Positions 25,107-33,773 of a stretch of 39,404 bases of DNA are shown here, in pieces (within the stretch, counting starts at the first letter, position 1; each line of letters begins with the position of its first letter). Origin of the DNA: Acidobacteriota bacterium (GTDB taxonomy: Bacteria; Acidobacteriota; Terriglobia; Terriglobales; Acidobacteriaceae); the NCBI GenBank assembly GCA_013288805.1, contig JABDBE010000024.1:1-39404 (forward strand), in the 5' to 3' direction. The notes under the pieces were generated by a model that saw nothing but the letters and a program-made list of their open reading frames with translations, ran no database searches and was not told the origin of the DNA. The position numbers and the translations under genes are program-made.

Positions 25107-26504
25107 TTAGGCGGCAGGCTTTTCCTGCGGAGCCGGAGTCCAACCTTCGGGCTTGAGCGCGTGATTGAGGAAGTAGGCCACCACGCCGGCCGCGATGAGC
25201 AGCATTCCGAAGGCGAAAGAACTCATACCGAGCACCTGCTCGGTCTCGCTGCGGACCACAGAGAATCCAAGCAACAGCATGGGAGCGATGCCGACGGCAA
25301 TCGCTCCGAACATTCCGCCAGGAACCCGGAACGGCCGGTGCAGTTCAGGTTCACGCACGCGCAGAACGATGAGCGCGATGAACTCCAGCGAGAGGCTGGC
25401 GCCGTAGAGAAGGATGTCGATGGTCACTAGACGCTCAAAGCCCAAGCCCAGGCATAATGCCCAGCCGATGGCGCAAACCACAATTGCGACCCAGGGTGCC
25501 CGCGATCGAGGATGCAGCTTGCCAAAGACGCGGGGCAGCATTCCGTCCTGAGCCATGGCCAGCGGCAGACGCGAATAACTCATGACCAAAGCGTTGAACA
25601 TTCCGAAGCCGCTGATCATTCCGCCGAGTGCGAGGCCTACGCGTAACAGTGGCCCACCTAGCAGGCCGGCGATATCCGCCCAGAATCCGGTTTCCCATGC
25701 GCTCGACGAAAGCCCGGTCATCCACATGGCGGCCACGGGAACGATGTAGCTCAGGGCCACGATCACGACCGCGGCCAGCATGGCGCGAGGATACGTCCGC
25801 TGCGGACGCTCGACTTCTGTCGCAATGGTCGATGCGTTGTCCCAGCCCATGTAGTTCCACATGCAGATGAGTAGGCCGGTGAGAATGTCGACGGAAGACG
25901 TAGTCGGCTTAGTCACAGCATGAGCCAGCGCTCCGATCTTAAAGGGCGCGATAGCCACGATCAGGATGAACGGTGCCGACAAAACAATGAGCAGCCAGAG
26001 AGAAGTTGTAGAAACCACGCGCACTCCGGCGATATTCAGCAGTGCACAGACGCCGACGACAGCCAGTCCGACCAGCCATCCACGATATCCTTCAGCGAAC
26101 CAGGGAAACAACCGCGTCAGATAGAGCACGAACAGTGTCGGGTAAATCGCCATGTCGAAAATCGACGCCACCAGCGAGAGCCACGCTTCTTGAAATCCCC
26201 AGAAGTTGCCCATGGCGCGGCGCACCCAGGCGTAGTATCCGCCTTCGTAAGGCAGGGCGCTGGAGAGTTCGCCGATCATGAACGCGGTCGGCAGGCTCCA
26301 CAGAATCGGAGTTAGAAGAAGAATAAGGATAGCCTTGCCGTAACCGGCGCCGCGCACGATGTCCTCGGTACCATAGGTGCCGCCCGACACCATAAAAAAG
26401 GTGGCGGCGACGAGTGGCCACAAGGTGAGGCGAACCGATTTCTTCCGATGGGGGACGATCGTGGGTGGCTGGAATTGTTGACGTGGCGCGCTAGCTGTTG
26501 CCAA
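25107..26504 (-). CDS. APC-superfamily amino acid/polyamine permease
   Basis: A 465-aa transporter with about 12 membrane helices. GGTYGTEDIVRGAGYGKAI at the first helix and GELSSALPYEGGYYAWVRRAMG at helices 2-3 are the APC signature; YMGWDNASTIATEVERPQRTYPRAM is the conserved helix 6 region. Substrate cannot be told. The start is TTG at 26504, since GGAGG lies about 12 bases upstream and no ATG fits better; the N-terminal tail is soluble. Confidence 0.9.
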   Translation of the reverse strand: MATASAPRQQFQPPTIVPHRKKSVRLTLWPLVAATFFMVSGGTYGTEDIVRGAGYGKAILILLLTPILWSLPTAFMIGELSSALPYEGGYYAWVRRAMGNFWGFQEAWLSLVASIFDMAIYPTLFVLYLTRLFPWFAEGYRGWLVGLAVVGVCALLNIAGVRVVSTTSLWLLIVLSAPFILIVAIAPFKIGALAHAVTKPTTSSVDILTGLLICMWNYMGWDNASTIATEVERPQRTYPRAMLAAVVIVALSYIVPVAAMWMTGLSSSAWETGFWADIAGLLGGPLLRVGLALGGMISGFGMFNALVMSYSRLPLAMAQDGMLPRVFGKLHPRSRAPWVAIVVCAIGWALCLGLGFERLVTIDILLYGASLSLEFIALIVLRVREPELHRPFRVPGGMFGAIAVGIAPMLLLGFSVVRSETEQVLGMSSFAFGMLLIAAGVVAYFLNHALKPEGWTPAPQEKPAA

Positions 26505-26958
26505 TTTCTATGTCTTCCTCCCTTGGGCGAATCACTCTCAGCCAACCCCGTCGCGCCTACATTCGCTCTGGGCCTTCCGGTGCACTAAGATTCCGGAAGC
26601 TGCGCTGAAGTTAGTTCGCATTCGTGAGAATACGGCAATTTAGATGCGTTGTGGAAAAAAAGTGACCAAAATTCAAGATATTTTTTCTCGGAGGGGCTGC
26701 GACGGAGGTAACGGCCAGTTCGCCTCGCTCAGCGAAGCAGGTCAGAAAACCGATATTTGATTCTCATCCCGAGCAAGCGTTCTTTGCGCAGCGAGGGATC
26801 CGGGCGGACCGCGCGAAGCGTCGCGTTCTTTGCAACGCAATAATCGCGCGTTTGGTTCGCTTCCTTTTCGAATTGAGCGACTACCCGAAAACCAGCTCGA
26901 ACGATTTGGTATAAATAATGCAATTTTTGAAAACCGTTTCTCTCAGGAGGAAGTTTCT
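26505..26958. other. Intergenic region with degenerate dispersed repeat
   Basis: A 454-nt gap between the divergent permease and cupin genes. It holds a repeat-like segment at 26762-26810 (TCATCCCGAGCA... ...GCGAGGGATCC) related to that at 15915-15982, and an AT-rich stretch with TATAAA at 26910-26915 close to the cupin start, a possible -10 box. No gene is convincing. Confidence 0.45.
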
Positions 26959-27420
26959 ATGAAGAAAGTGCTGGTAGCTGCTTTCTTGATGAGTACCATC
27001 GTCCTGCTTGCCCAATCAGGAAAAACGCAGAATACCTTTACGCCGAATCAAATCAAGTGGGGACCGCCTCCGCCGTTCGTGGCCGCTGGCGCGCAGCTTG
27101 CAGTGCTGGACGGCGATCCCACAGCCGGAACTGGCGATTACACCATCTGGCTGAAGATGCCTGACGGATACAAGATCGCTCCTCACTGGCATCCCAAGAG
27201 GGAGAACGTTACCGTCATCTCGGGAAGCTTCAAGGTGGGTATGGGGGACAAATTCGACGTGGCTAAAATGGGGACCTTCCCTGCTGGCAGCTTCGCTTAT
27301 CTGGATCCCGAAATGCACCACTACGGGATGGCTTCTGGACCAACGGTGGTTCAGGTGCATGGCATGTCGCCGCTGCAGTTCAACTATGTGAACCCTGCGG
27401 ACGATCCCAGCAAGAAGTAA
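26959..27420 (+). CDS. Secreted cupin-domain protein
   Basis: A 153-aa exported protein. AGGAGG lies eight bases before the chosen ATG, and the signal peptide covers about residues 1-22 (LVAAFLMSTIVLLAQS). The mature part is a single cupin barrel: motif 1 PHWHPKRENVTVISGSFKVG, motif 2 GSFAYLDPEMHHYGMA, with two His and a Glu as potential metal ligands. The longer open frame from 26830 is not coding. ChrR/DUF4437-like anti-sigma-type cupins look similar, but its export argues for an enzyme or binding protein. Converges on the truncated hydrolase. Confidence 0.88.
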   Translation: MKKVLVAAFLMSTIVLLAQSGKTQNTFTPNQIKWGPPPPFVAAGAQLAVLDGDPTAGTGDYTIWLKMPDGYKIAPHWHPKRENVTVISGSFKVGMGDKFDVAKMGTFPAGSFAYLDPEMHHYGMASGPTVVQVHGMSPLQFNYVNPADDPSKK

Positions 27421-27447
27421 CCGAACCTGACGCTGCTTGGCGTGACG

Positions 27448-28041
27448 TCATTCGATCGATGAACCGTCGCCCGCTTTCACAGCGCTCGGTCGCAGGTCGG
27501 TAATAAGGTGATAAAGAAAACGGCCTGGTTCTTCCTGCATTACCATGTGGGCCGAATTGTCGAACCAAACGAGTTTCTTGGTGGGCGCATCGACGCGCTT
27601 GAACCACTCTTCAGCAACCGTATGAGAGGTTGCGTAATCGTGCCGACCCTCGAAAAGGAAGATTGGGCACTTGAAATTAACAAGATTCTCGTAGTTCAGT
27701 TCTTCCGCGGCCTTCAAAAGATGAGTCAGGGAGTACAAACTGCCTTCATCAACCAGGTCTAGATCTTTGTCCGTGTAATCCGGCGAAATATTCCACGCAT
27801 TTCCGTCATAGGAGAAATCAGTGCGTCCGTAAGTGAGGCCACCGTAGAACATGATCCACTGACGCTGCACTCCGATTCTGCCAAAAGTCAGCTCAGCTGT
27901 ACCGGGATAAGGAGCGATGGACAGTAATTCTTTTTCGGCCTCGGAGTTGTGATGAGAGCGAGCCTCGTCCAGCGCAAAGCGATAACCCTCCTCTTCGCTA
28001 CGTCTTATATTGATCATCTGGCCCACGCCTAAATATGCATC
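27448..28041 (-). pseudogene. 5'-truncated alpha/beta hydrolase (proline iminopeptidase-like)
   Basis: Reads as the C-terminal half of an alpha/beta hydrolase: AYLGVGQMINIRRSEEEGYRFALDEA, then the lid and FLFEGRHDYATSHTVAEEWFKRVDAPTKKLVWFDNSAHMVMQEEPGRF, with the acid (D in GRHDY) and base (H in NSAHM) of the triad. The N-terminal half with the oxyanion hole and G-x-S-x-G nucleophile is missing: homology begins about 28041, and the frame then runs into a stop at 28087-28089. GTG at 28026 could start a 192-aa fragment. It cannot be a normal hydrolase, so it is most likely a decayed gene. Confidence 0.7.
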
Positions 28042-28068
28042 GCACCCAATCGGAACCCCTCGACAACG

Positions 28069-28095
28069 AATCCTGCGATACAGGATTTACTGTAT
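28069..28095. promoter_or_regulatory. Overlapping inverted repeats (operator-like)
   Basis: AATCCTG/CAGGATT (28069-28075, 28081-28087, 5-nt centre) overlaps ATACAG/CTGTAT (28078-28083, 28090-28095, 6-nt centre). They lie 55-80 bp upstream of the small gene at 28150. They might be a regulator site or alternative hairpins; weak evidence. Confidence 0.35.
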
Positions 28096-28149
28096 TCCCA
28101 AACGTTTGTTATTTCAGTAAAGATGGCGTAATTCAGTTGGAGGCAACTC

Positions 28150-28455
28150 ATGGAAGCAAGGGCGCACACACCCTCTTCTAGTAGTAGGGCGGAGTGGAAA
28201 CAACTTTATATGGCCGCGCTGTTCGAGGATGATTCCGCTCGGATGTCGCAACGAATCGCCGAGGCGGAAATGGCCCTTGCGGCGCGGGCAGCTCAGCTCG
28301 GCGAAAACCGCTCCGAGGGTCGAGAGCAACAAGCTATGGAGAACGCGACGTATTTTCTGCGCCTCCTGAGAAAAATCGAGAGCAAGGCGAATGCCTCATA
28401 CGAATCCCCTAACCGTATCGCGTGTCCGCCCTGTCGCCAGGAAGAGTGGGCGTGA
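28150..28455 (+). CDS. Small hydrophilic protein of unknown function
   Basis: A 101-aa mainly helical protein. GGAGG lies eight bases before the ATG. The middle (RMSQRIAEAEMALAARAAQL, MENATYFLRLLRKIESKAN) is amphipathic helix; the end has CPPC near the C-terminus. Short proteins of this style are seen in Acidobacteriota, but I recognise no family. The next gene faces it. Confidence 0.65.
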   Translation: MEARAHTPSSSSRAEWKQLYMAALFEDDSARMSQRIAEAEMALAARAAQLGENRSEGREQQAMENATYFLRLLRKIESKANASYESPNRIACPPCRQEEWA

Positions 28456-28464
28456 GCACTCGAC

Positions 28465-28617
28465 TCACACTCGCCCCGTCAGAACCAGAATAAGAACAAT
28501 AATCACCACCAAGCCAAGCCCGCCGCTGGGATAGTATCCCCAACCCGAGCTGTATGGCCACGTGGGCAGCGCGCCCACTACGAGTAATACGAGAATGATA
28601 AGCAGAATCGTTGACAT
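28465..28617 (-). CDS. DUF3309-family small membrane protein
   Basis: A 50-aa peptide that matches the DUF3309 pattern in full: hydrophobic helix (STILLIILVLLVVGAL), the conserved P-T-W-P-Y-S-x-G-W-G-Y-Y-P-S-G-G-L-G motif, and a second hydrophobic helix to the end. GGAGAG lies before the ATG. Family members are stress-linked membrane peptides of unknown mechanism. It converges on the small gene at 28150. Confidence 0.88.
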   Translation of the reverse strand: MSTILLIILVLLVVGALPTWPYSSGWGYYPSGGLGLVVIIVLILVLTGRV

Positions 28618-28973
28618 TCGTCTCTCTCCGTTGGCAAGAATTTCGGCGCGCAATGCCGGTGTTCAATTCAAAGTTCCCGGTTGCATTCAGCGCATTCGCG
28701 TTACCGGGCATATGAGCAGCCTTATTCGATAAAGGTCTCCGGCTCTCACGAAACCTAAGCTATAACACCCAGGCGTGAACCTGTATCCGGTTAACCGAGT
28801 ACCCCATGGTGTTTCATGCTGTATCTTTTTCAGGGCAATGGAGTCCGCCGGAATCTCGACCTGCGCAATAACAGAGACGTTGCAGGCAACGTGCCTACAG
28901 GGAAGTGTCTTCTGTATGGACGTAGTTCGCGGCGTCTCTCGGCTGCCGGCGCGTCGAGATGTTCAGCAGCCAG
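28618..28973. other. Intergenic region, nothing convincing
   Basis: A 356-nt gap. Only short, poorly supported frames occur (a 69-aa plus-strand frame at 28775 has no ribosome site). It presumably carries the DUF3309 promoter on its left. I see no hairpin of note. Confidence 0.4.
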
Positions 28974-29681
28974 CTAGACGTTAAACAGACGATACGCAGT
29001 AGGCGGCTGTTGTGACTGGAGCAAAGTGATGGCTGCGTTGTGGACGGGAATTCCGCCGGCCGTGTGCCCATCCAGTTTTCCGTTGTGAGCGTGTCCATGC
29101 ACAACCAGATCGGCGCCATGCCGGTCGATCACCTCCGCCAGACGTGACGTTCCAAGAAAAGGTGAAATCTCTGGCGCTTCGCCTTCTGTGGTCGCGGCTA
29201 TAGGGGCGTAATGCAGCACGACGATGCGTTTGGCTGTGCGCAGCTGTGACATGGCGCGTTCCAGTTTCAGAGCTTCATCGATCGAGGCCCTCACAAACGC
29301 TTTGATCTCAGGCTCGCCAAAGGCAGTCAAGATTCCGCGTCCAAAGCCGCCCACGAACCCTTTCGTTCCCGCGAAGCCGACACCATCACGCTCATACGCG
29401 CTACCGTCCAGTACCTTGATTCCTGCCGCTGTCATCATGCGAAGCAGTTCGGGCGTTTGTTCACTTTCATAGTCGTGGTTTCCGAGGACGGCGACAATGG
29501 GAATCCGCAAACGAACAAAAGTGTTGAGCAACGGTTCCATTTCCGCGGGCCTGCCGTAATTGGTTAGATCTCCCGCAACGATGAGCAAGTCCGCCTCATC
29601 GCGAACCTTGTCAAGCTGATCGCGCAGCACTGTGGCGCTCTGAGGTGCGAAGTGCAAGTCGGCGGTTGCAGCTATCCTCAT
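28974..29681 (-). CDS. Calcineurin-like metallophosphoesterase
   Basis: A 235-aa soluble phosphoesterase. The five-block metal site is complete: D8-x-H10 in TADLHF, GDLTNYG, GNHDYE, H in VLHYAP and VHGHAHNG. It starts 8 nt after the nucleotidyltransferase stop on the same strand, so the two are co-transcribed. Substrate unknown; phosphodiester or nucleotide. Confidence 0.9.
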   Translation of the reverse strand: MRIAATADLHFAPQSATVLRDQLDKVRDEADLLIVAGDLTNYGRPAEMEPLLNTFVRLRIPIVAVLGNHDYESEQTPELLRMMTAAGIKVLDGSAYERDGVGFAGTKGFVGGFGRGILTAFGEPEIKAFVRASIDEALKLERAMSQLRTAKRIVVLHYAPIAATTEGEAPEISPFLGTSRLAEVIDRHGADLVVHGHAHNGKLDGHTAGGIPVHNAAITLLQSQQPPTAYRLFNV

Positions 29682-29689
29682 GTCATTTA

Positions 29690-30538
29690 TTACTTATTTC
29701 TTGCAGGGAACGGCGCCGGGGCGTCAGCCTTCATTCCCATCTTCGACAGCCGGCGCGACCGATATTCCTGCAGAATATCGTCAAGCCCCCAATCCTTTAC
29801 GTCAATGGCAAACATGTTGTCATCGATCAAGCTGCCGCGGAATTTGCCCTGCCCGTCGGGTTCCAATACCAGTGTGCGAAATCGGTCGAGAAGGTCTTGC
29901 CACAAGACCGCGGGAACATAGTGAGTTTGTGCCGGGTAAACATAGCGGAACAAAACAAGCGCCCACAGCAGGATCTCCCAATGATCGCCAGCGTGATGGA
30001 GAATCCGGCCCCAGTCCAGGTTTCCCGCCGTCCCATAGATGATGTGCACAATGTCCGCGCCATCAAACCTCTCACGTCGCGTCACAAAGAGCTTGGACAC
30101 GAGCAACTCTTCGGGAGCCAAAACGCGCGTCGGAATGCCGAGGACCGATGCTGGCTCTGCGTGGCGGATCCAGGACTCATCGACGCTGAGCACGGCATTG
30201 CTCATCCCGGTGATGAGGTCTACGAAATAATCATCGCGACGTACTTTGGCAAGCCATACAGGATCGCACACTTCACAATGGAATCCGCGTCCTTCCAGGT
30301 ATCTCAAGGCGGGCAACCAGCTCTCTGAGGCCAGGAACAGATCCAGATCTTTGGTGGTGCGGCATATCCCGGTATGCTGCAGCAACGCATAAGCGCCAGC
30401 CACCGCGAACGGAATCCGTTGTTGCTCGAGCGCCACCAGCACCTCCCGAGCCAGCGTTTCCTGCTCCTCGGGAAGTTCAGAGGGAATCGACGAAGTTACC
30501 GGCAGACTCTCCGGAGCATGGTCGGCATATTGAAACAT
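29690..30538 (-). CDS. Nucleotidyltransferase (MNT-fold) protein
   Basis: A 282-aa protein. AVAGAYALLQHTG followed by TTKDLDLFLA gives the G-[GS]-like helix and the paired acidic residues (DLD) of the polymerase-beta nucleotidyltransferase fold; a third Asp near YFVDLITG may complete the metal site. The C-terminal half (LDWGRILHHAGDHWEILLWALVLFRYVYP) is helical. It precedes the metallophosphoesterase with 8 nt between. The pair could be a linked nucleotide transfer/removal system, but no toxin-antitoxin signature is clear. Confidence 0.78.
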   Translation of the reverse strand: MFQYADHAPESLPVTSSIPSELPEEQETLAREVLVALEQQRIPFAVAGAYALLQHTGICRTTKDLDLFLASESWLPALRYLEGRGFHCEVCDPVWLAKVRRDDYFVDLITGMSNAVLSVDESWIRHAEPASVLGIPTRVLAPEELLVSKLFVTRRERFDGADIVHIIYGTAGNLDWGRILHHAGDHWEILLWALVLFRYVYPAQTHYVPAVLWQDLLDRFRTLVLEPDGQGKFRGSLIDDNMFAIDVKDWGLDDILQEYRSRRLSKMGMKADAPAPFPARNK

Positions 30539-30657
30539 TTCGAGCCTGCCTTTCTGTCATCGTCTATGCTCAGCCCGCGTATGCTCAGCCCGCGATCGGT
30601 CGTTGGCAAAGGCCGAGGAATGACGTGCGTCGTTTGAGATGCCGCGCAAATGAACAA

Positions 30658-30682
30658 CGGCCAGACCGCGATGGTCTGGCCG
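30658..30682. terminator. Hairpin downstream of SYLF gene
   Basis: CGGCCAGACC/GGTCTGGCCG with a 5-nt loop, a perfect 10-bp stem 21 nt after the SYLF stop. On the minus strand it is followed by TTGTTCATTT, a weak T-rich run. Confidence 0.65.
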
Positions 30683-30703
30683 TAATTGAAGAGCGCTTCG
30701 GTC

Positions 30704-31489
30704 CTATTTAGAGTGCGTGCTTGCAGAAGCGGTAATGGATGGCGAAGGTTTCTGGGCTTCGCTCTGCTCCCGCGCCTGAGTCGAATACTTCTTCACTGCC
30801 GCCAGGAAAGGCTCGCTTCCCGCAGGAGGCGCAACCTTGCCGCTTAAAACGTCAGCGAACGGGATTGGTTTGCCGTAAAGCAGCGTGGTCTCATCCTTGT
30901 CCTGGTTGACCACCGACCCCGTCAGGTCGATGCCGGCAAACACTCCGCGGGCGCGCGAGTATGTCAGAACCTCCGCCCTCATCGAGATGTCGGTATCGGC
31001 TGCCGTGTCACGACCAACCGGTCCTGCCGCCGCCGAAGCGTCACCGCCAAGTTTGAATTTGCTGGCAAGCAGATGCTGCATTCCCTGGTCGTTGGTGACA
31101 ACCATTACAAGATCAGTCGCCTGGCCGCCGAGTTGCAAGCCCCAACTGCCGCCGGTGATCGTAATCGGGGCGGGCGCGCTCCATCCCTTGGTGGTCCTGC
31201 ACGTAACCACACCCTTGCCGCGCTGGCCGCCGAAGACGAACGCAACTTTAATCACAGATGGCACGACAGCGATACACTTCGAATTGTCCATGATCTTGTC
31301 AGGGATCGCCTTGTCGGGAGTCGCCATAATTTCGTTGAGGACCTCGGCCGATTTCACAATGCGCTTTTGAATATCAGACTGATCTTTGTCGTTGTCCGCG
31401 GCCCAGCTCATGCTAGTTAGAATCAAAACGACAGTGGCCAGCGTCAGGAGGCATTTCGTTGCTGCACCATTTTCTATTCCTAATCTCAT
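30704..31489 (-). CDS. SYLF-domain (Ysc84-type) lipid-binding protein
   Basis: A 261-aa exported protein with a signal peptide about 1-31 (LLTLATVVLILTSMSWAAD). The SYLF core is full: IMATPDKAIPDKIMDNSKCIAVVPSV, VAFVFGGQRGKGVVTCR, PITITGGSWGLQLGGQATDLVMVV, and SYSRARGVFAGIDLTGSVV. In this family the domain binds phospholipids. The C-terminal about 35 residues are Ser/Ala/Lys-rich. A hairpin follows the stop. The ECF sigma gene lies upstream on the same strand with a 129-nt gap, so it is separately transcribed or a target. Confidence 0.92.
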   Translation of the reverse strand: MRLGIENGAATKCLLTLATVVLILTSMSWAADNDKDQSDIQKRIVKSAEVLNEIMATPDKAIPDKIMDNSKCIAVVPSVIKVAFVFGGQRGKGVVTCRTTKGWSAPAPITITGGSWGLQLGGQATDLVMVVTNDQGMQHLLASKFKLGGDASAAAGPVGRDTAADTDISMRAEVLTYSRARGVFAGIDLTGSVVNQDKDETTLLYGKPIPFADVLSGKVAPPAGSEPFLAAVKKYSTQAREQSEAQKPSPSITASASTHSK

Positions 31490-31573
31490 TGCAAACCTCT
31501 TCTGCCCTATGCGGGGCGCGCAGAATTTCTTTCTAGTAAGACCTTATTGATAACGATCAATTCGTTCGATCCG

Positions 31574-31598
31574 GTCCACGCCGCATAGCGGCGTGGAC
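31574..31598. terminator. Hairpin after ECF sigma gene
   Basis: GTCCACGCCGC/GCGGCGTGGAC, a perfect 11-bp stem with a 3-nt loop, 21 nt past the sigma-factor stop on the minus strand. No T tract. Confidence 0.55.
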
Positions 31599-31618
31599 AT
31601 GCCTTCGTCAGAGATGCG

Positions 31619-32410
31619 TTAGACCGCCGGTCCCGCCAATTGTGGCATTTGCGAAGCCGCCTGCATGGCTACGCTTGGGCCTGCCAACTCCCAGTCTTCA
31701 AATAGCGGTCTGGCAACTTTCGCGCTCGAGCGCTCAGCTCGTATGGTTACGGACCGGGGTTCTGGCGTCCGTGCCAGCAACTCTCGGATTCGCAACTTCG
31801 CCTTGTGCAGTTGCGACTTCGAATTTCCCACAGAACATCCAAGCATCTCCGCGATTTCCTGATGTTCATAGCCCTCGACTTCATGCAACAGAAAAATGGT
31901 TCTGTATCCGTGGGGCAGCTCCTTGATGGCATGAGCTAATGCAACCCGGTCGACGCACCCGGCCAAACAATTGTCTCTGGTTCCGTACTCCCGTCGAATC
32001 TTGGCGCCGTCGCTGTTGCTGTACGGTTCGTCCAGGGAAACCTGACACAGTGACTTCTTGCGAAAATGCATGAGCACCGTGTTTACCGCAATGCGATGAA
32101 GCCACGTCGAAAACGCAGAATCTCCGCGAAAGGTGGCGATCTTGCGGAACACCTGCAAGAACGCGTCCTGAGTGAGATCTTCCGCTTCGGCAGCGTTGTT
32201 TGTCATGCGCAAGCATACGGAATAGATGCGTGCCTTGTGCGCATGAAATAGAGCGGAAAACGCATCGGAATCGCCTTGTTGGGCGCGCTTAACGATCTCG
32301 GAATCCAGAGAAACTGTGCCCGTGCTAGCTGAGTCGCTGTTCACCGGAGTGCTCCTTTCAAGTCTCAAGTCCAATTCGTGTCTGACGAAATTGAGCTTCG
32401 TACCAATCAC
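31619..32410 (-). CDS. ECF-type RNA polymerase sigma factor
   Basis: A 263-aa sigma factor. Region 2: FSALFHAHKARIYSVCLRMTNNAAEAEDLTQDAFLQVFRKIATFRGDSAFSTWLHRIAVN, the standard ECF core. Region 4: LPHGYRTIFLLHEVEGYEHQEIAEMLGCSVGNSKSQLHKAKLRIRE. It has an N-terminal extension of about 35 residues and a C-terminal tail of about 50 beyond a usual 190-aa ECF, possibly regulatory. No anti-sigma gene is adjacent: downstream is the SYLF gene and upstream a gap. The start at 32410 is the first in-frame ATG, with another possible further in. Confidence 0.92.
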   Translation of the reverse strand: MIGTKLNFVRHELDLRLERSTPVNSDSASTGTVSLDSEIVKRAQQGDSDAFSALFHAHKARIYSVCLRMTNNAAEAEDLTQDAFLQVFRKIATFRGDSAFSTWLHRIAVNTVLMHFRKKSLCQVSLDEPYSNSDGAKIRREYGTRDNCLAGCVDRVALAHAIKELPHGYRTIFLLHEVEGYEHQEIAEMLGCSVGNSKSQLHKAKLRIRELLARTPEPRSVTIRAERSSAKVARPLFEDWELAGPSVAMQAASQMPQLAGPAV

Positions 32411-32882
32411 ATTTTGGAGAGTAGAGTCGAAAGGGCAAATGGTCTATCCAGTGCAGCCTGTAGGCGTTTCTAGATGTTGCTGTACGCCTGGCGGCGCATT
32501 CGATGAGTGCAGTCCGCGGAAAATCTAGAGCGTTCTTTGTTCTTCCTTCTTCTTTGCTTCTTTGGGTTCTCCGGTTCTTCCCCTTGTTATTTATTCTTTT
32601 CACACCGTTCGGATTGTCGAAATGGGGGAGCGCTACAGAGAATCCTTAGGAGCAGTACAGAGTCGGTGGGATTCCCTTCGCACATTTATCGACCTATTCT
32701 GCCCGCATGGAATGTTCCCTCAACGTGCCTACCTATCGAGCAGGAGCTAGTGGAACAGTGCTGGCTCCTGCTTCTCGCCCTCGCCAGCAATCAGCAAGAC
32801 GTTGATGTGAGTGGTCGATTTGTAGGGCTGCATCAGGGCACGTTCTTCAATGGTTTCATCATCTTTTTCTTGGAGGATCAAA
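32411..32882. other. Intergenic region between divergent sigma and DUF892 genes
   Basis: A 472-nt gap. It has one inverted repeat, AGCAGGAGC (32739-32747) and GCTCCTGCT (32764-32772), 16 nt apart, which could be a leader hairpin for the DUF892 gene. Frames in this stretch are short and lack ribosome sites. Divergent promoters must lie here. Confidence 0.45.
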
Positions 32883-33434
32883 GTGAAAGTGAATTCCCTG
32901 CGCGACTTATATCTCGAACAACTTAAGGACTTGTACGACGCCGAACATCAATTGATCAAGGCATTGCCAAAAATGGCAAAGGCATCCTCTTCGGCCGAAT
33001 TACGTGAGGCGTTCGAGGAACATCTGGAAACAACCAAAGAACATGCTCAACGCATTGAGACCATCTTCGAAACGATGGGAGAAAACGCTAAAGGGCAAAA
33101 GTGCAAGGCTATGGAAGGCCTGGTCAAAGAAGGCAGCGAAGTCATAGAAGAGGAGATGGACGAGGGCGTGAAGGATGCCGCTCTCATCGCTGCCGCCCAG
33201 CGGGTTGAGCACTATGAAATGGCCGGATACGGGTGTGTCCGGACTTATGCCTCCCTTCTCGGGGACAAAGAAGCTGCCGACCTTCTAGAGAAAACCTTGC
33301 AAGAAGAAAAGGAAGCAGACAAGACGCTTGGCGGAATCGCTGAGCACATTAACGTGGCAATTCCTCAAGGACGAAATCAGGGCGGAAAGGCAGTAACAAA
33401 CGCGCCAGGCCGAAGATCGAAGCCAGCGGCCTGA
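32883..33434 (+). CDS. DUF892 ferritin-like (YciE-type) protein
   Basis: A 183-aa four-helix bundle. LRDLYLEQLKDLYDAEHQLIKALPKMAKAS is the hallmark first helix, with E/D-A-E-H metal-ligand residues; later EEHLETTKEHAQRIETIFE, DAALIAAAQRVEHYEMAGYG, and LQEEKEADKTLGGIAEHIN complete the ferritin-like core. The start is GTG at 32883, six bases after GGAGG; an ATG at 32850 would add an unlikely leader. Family members are stress-induced and probably bind a di-iron centre. The last about 20 residues are basic. Confidence 0.92.
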   Translation: MKVNSLRDLYLEQLKDLYDAEHQLIKALPKMAKASSSAELREAFEEHLETTKEHAQRIETIFETMGENAKGQKCKAMEGLVKEGSEVIEEEMDEGVKDAALIAAAQRVEHYEMAGYGCVRTYASLLGDKEAADLLEKTLQEEKEADKTLGGIAEHINVAIPQGRNQGGKAVTNAPGRRSKPAA

Positions 33435-33596
33435 TGCGGAGAGATGGCCCCAGACCGGAATGCTCTACTGTGGCTACAGGACTTTGGATTCCACATTACA
33501 GAGTCGCCCTGATCGTCACCGGCGGGCCCGGGAGCCTACATTGAGTATGACAGGCGAGAAGTAGACGAAATCGGCCAAGTTTTAACGGAGGCAAAA

Positions 33597-33773
33597 ATGG
33601 TCTATTGGGCATTGATGTTCTTGCTGGTTGCGTTCATTGCAGCAGTCTTCGGCTTCACCGGCATAGCGCTGGCCGCAGCAGGCATAGCGAAGCTGTTGTT
33701 CTTCATTTTTCTGGTGTTGTTTGTGATCACGCTTGCTACGCACCTAACCCGCAGAGGCAGCACCGGAATCTAG
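33597..33773 (+). CDS. DUF1328-family small membrane protein
   Basis: A 58-aa peptide with two membrane helices: [23 protein letters not shown] and [18 protein letters not shown], then a basic tail. This is the whole DUF1328 (YtjA-type) family pattern, including the W-A-x-x-F-L and F-G-F-x-G-I-A elements. The ATG has GGAG about nine bases upstream (ACGGAGGCAAAA). A strong hairpin with a T tract follows. Members are linked to stress in other bacteria; the mechanism is unknown. Confidence 0.88.
   Translation: MVYWALMFLLVAFIAAVFGFTGIALAAAGIAKLLFFIFLVLFVITLATHLTRRGSTGI

Noticed and set aside
28069-28095. LexA (SOS) box
   Set aside because: The half sites read ACAG...CTGT, the reverse orientation of the classical CTGT-N8-ACAG, and no SOS gene follows.
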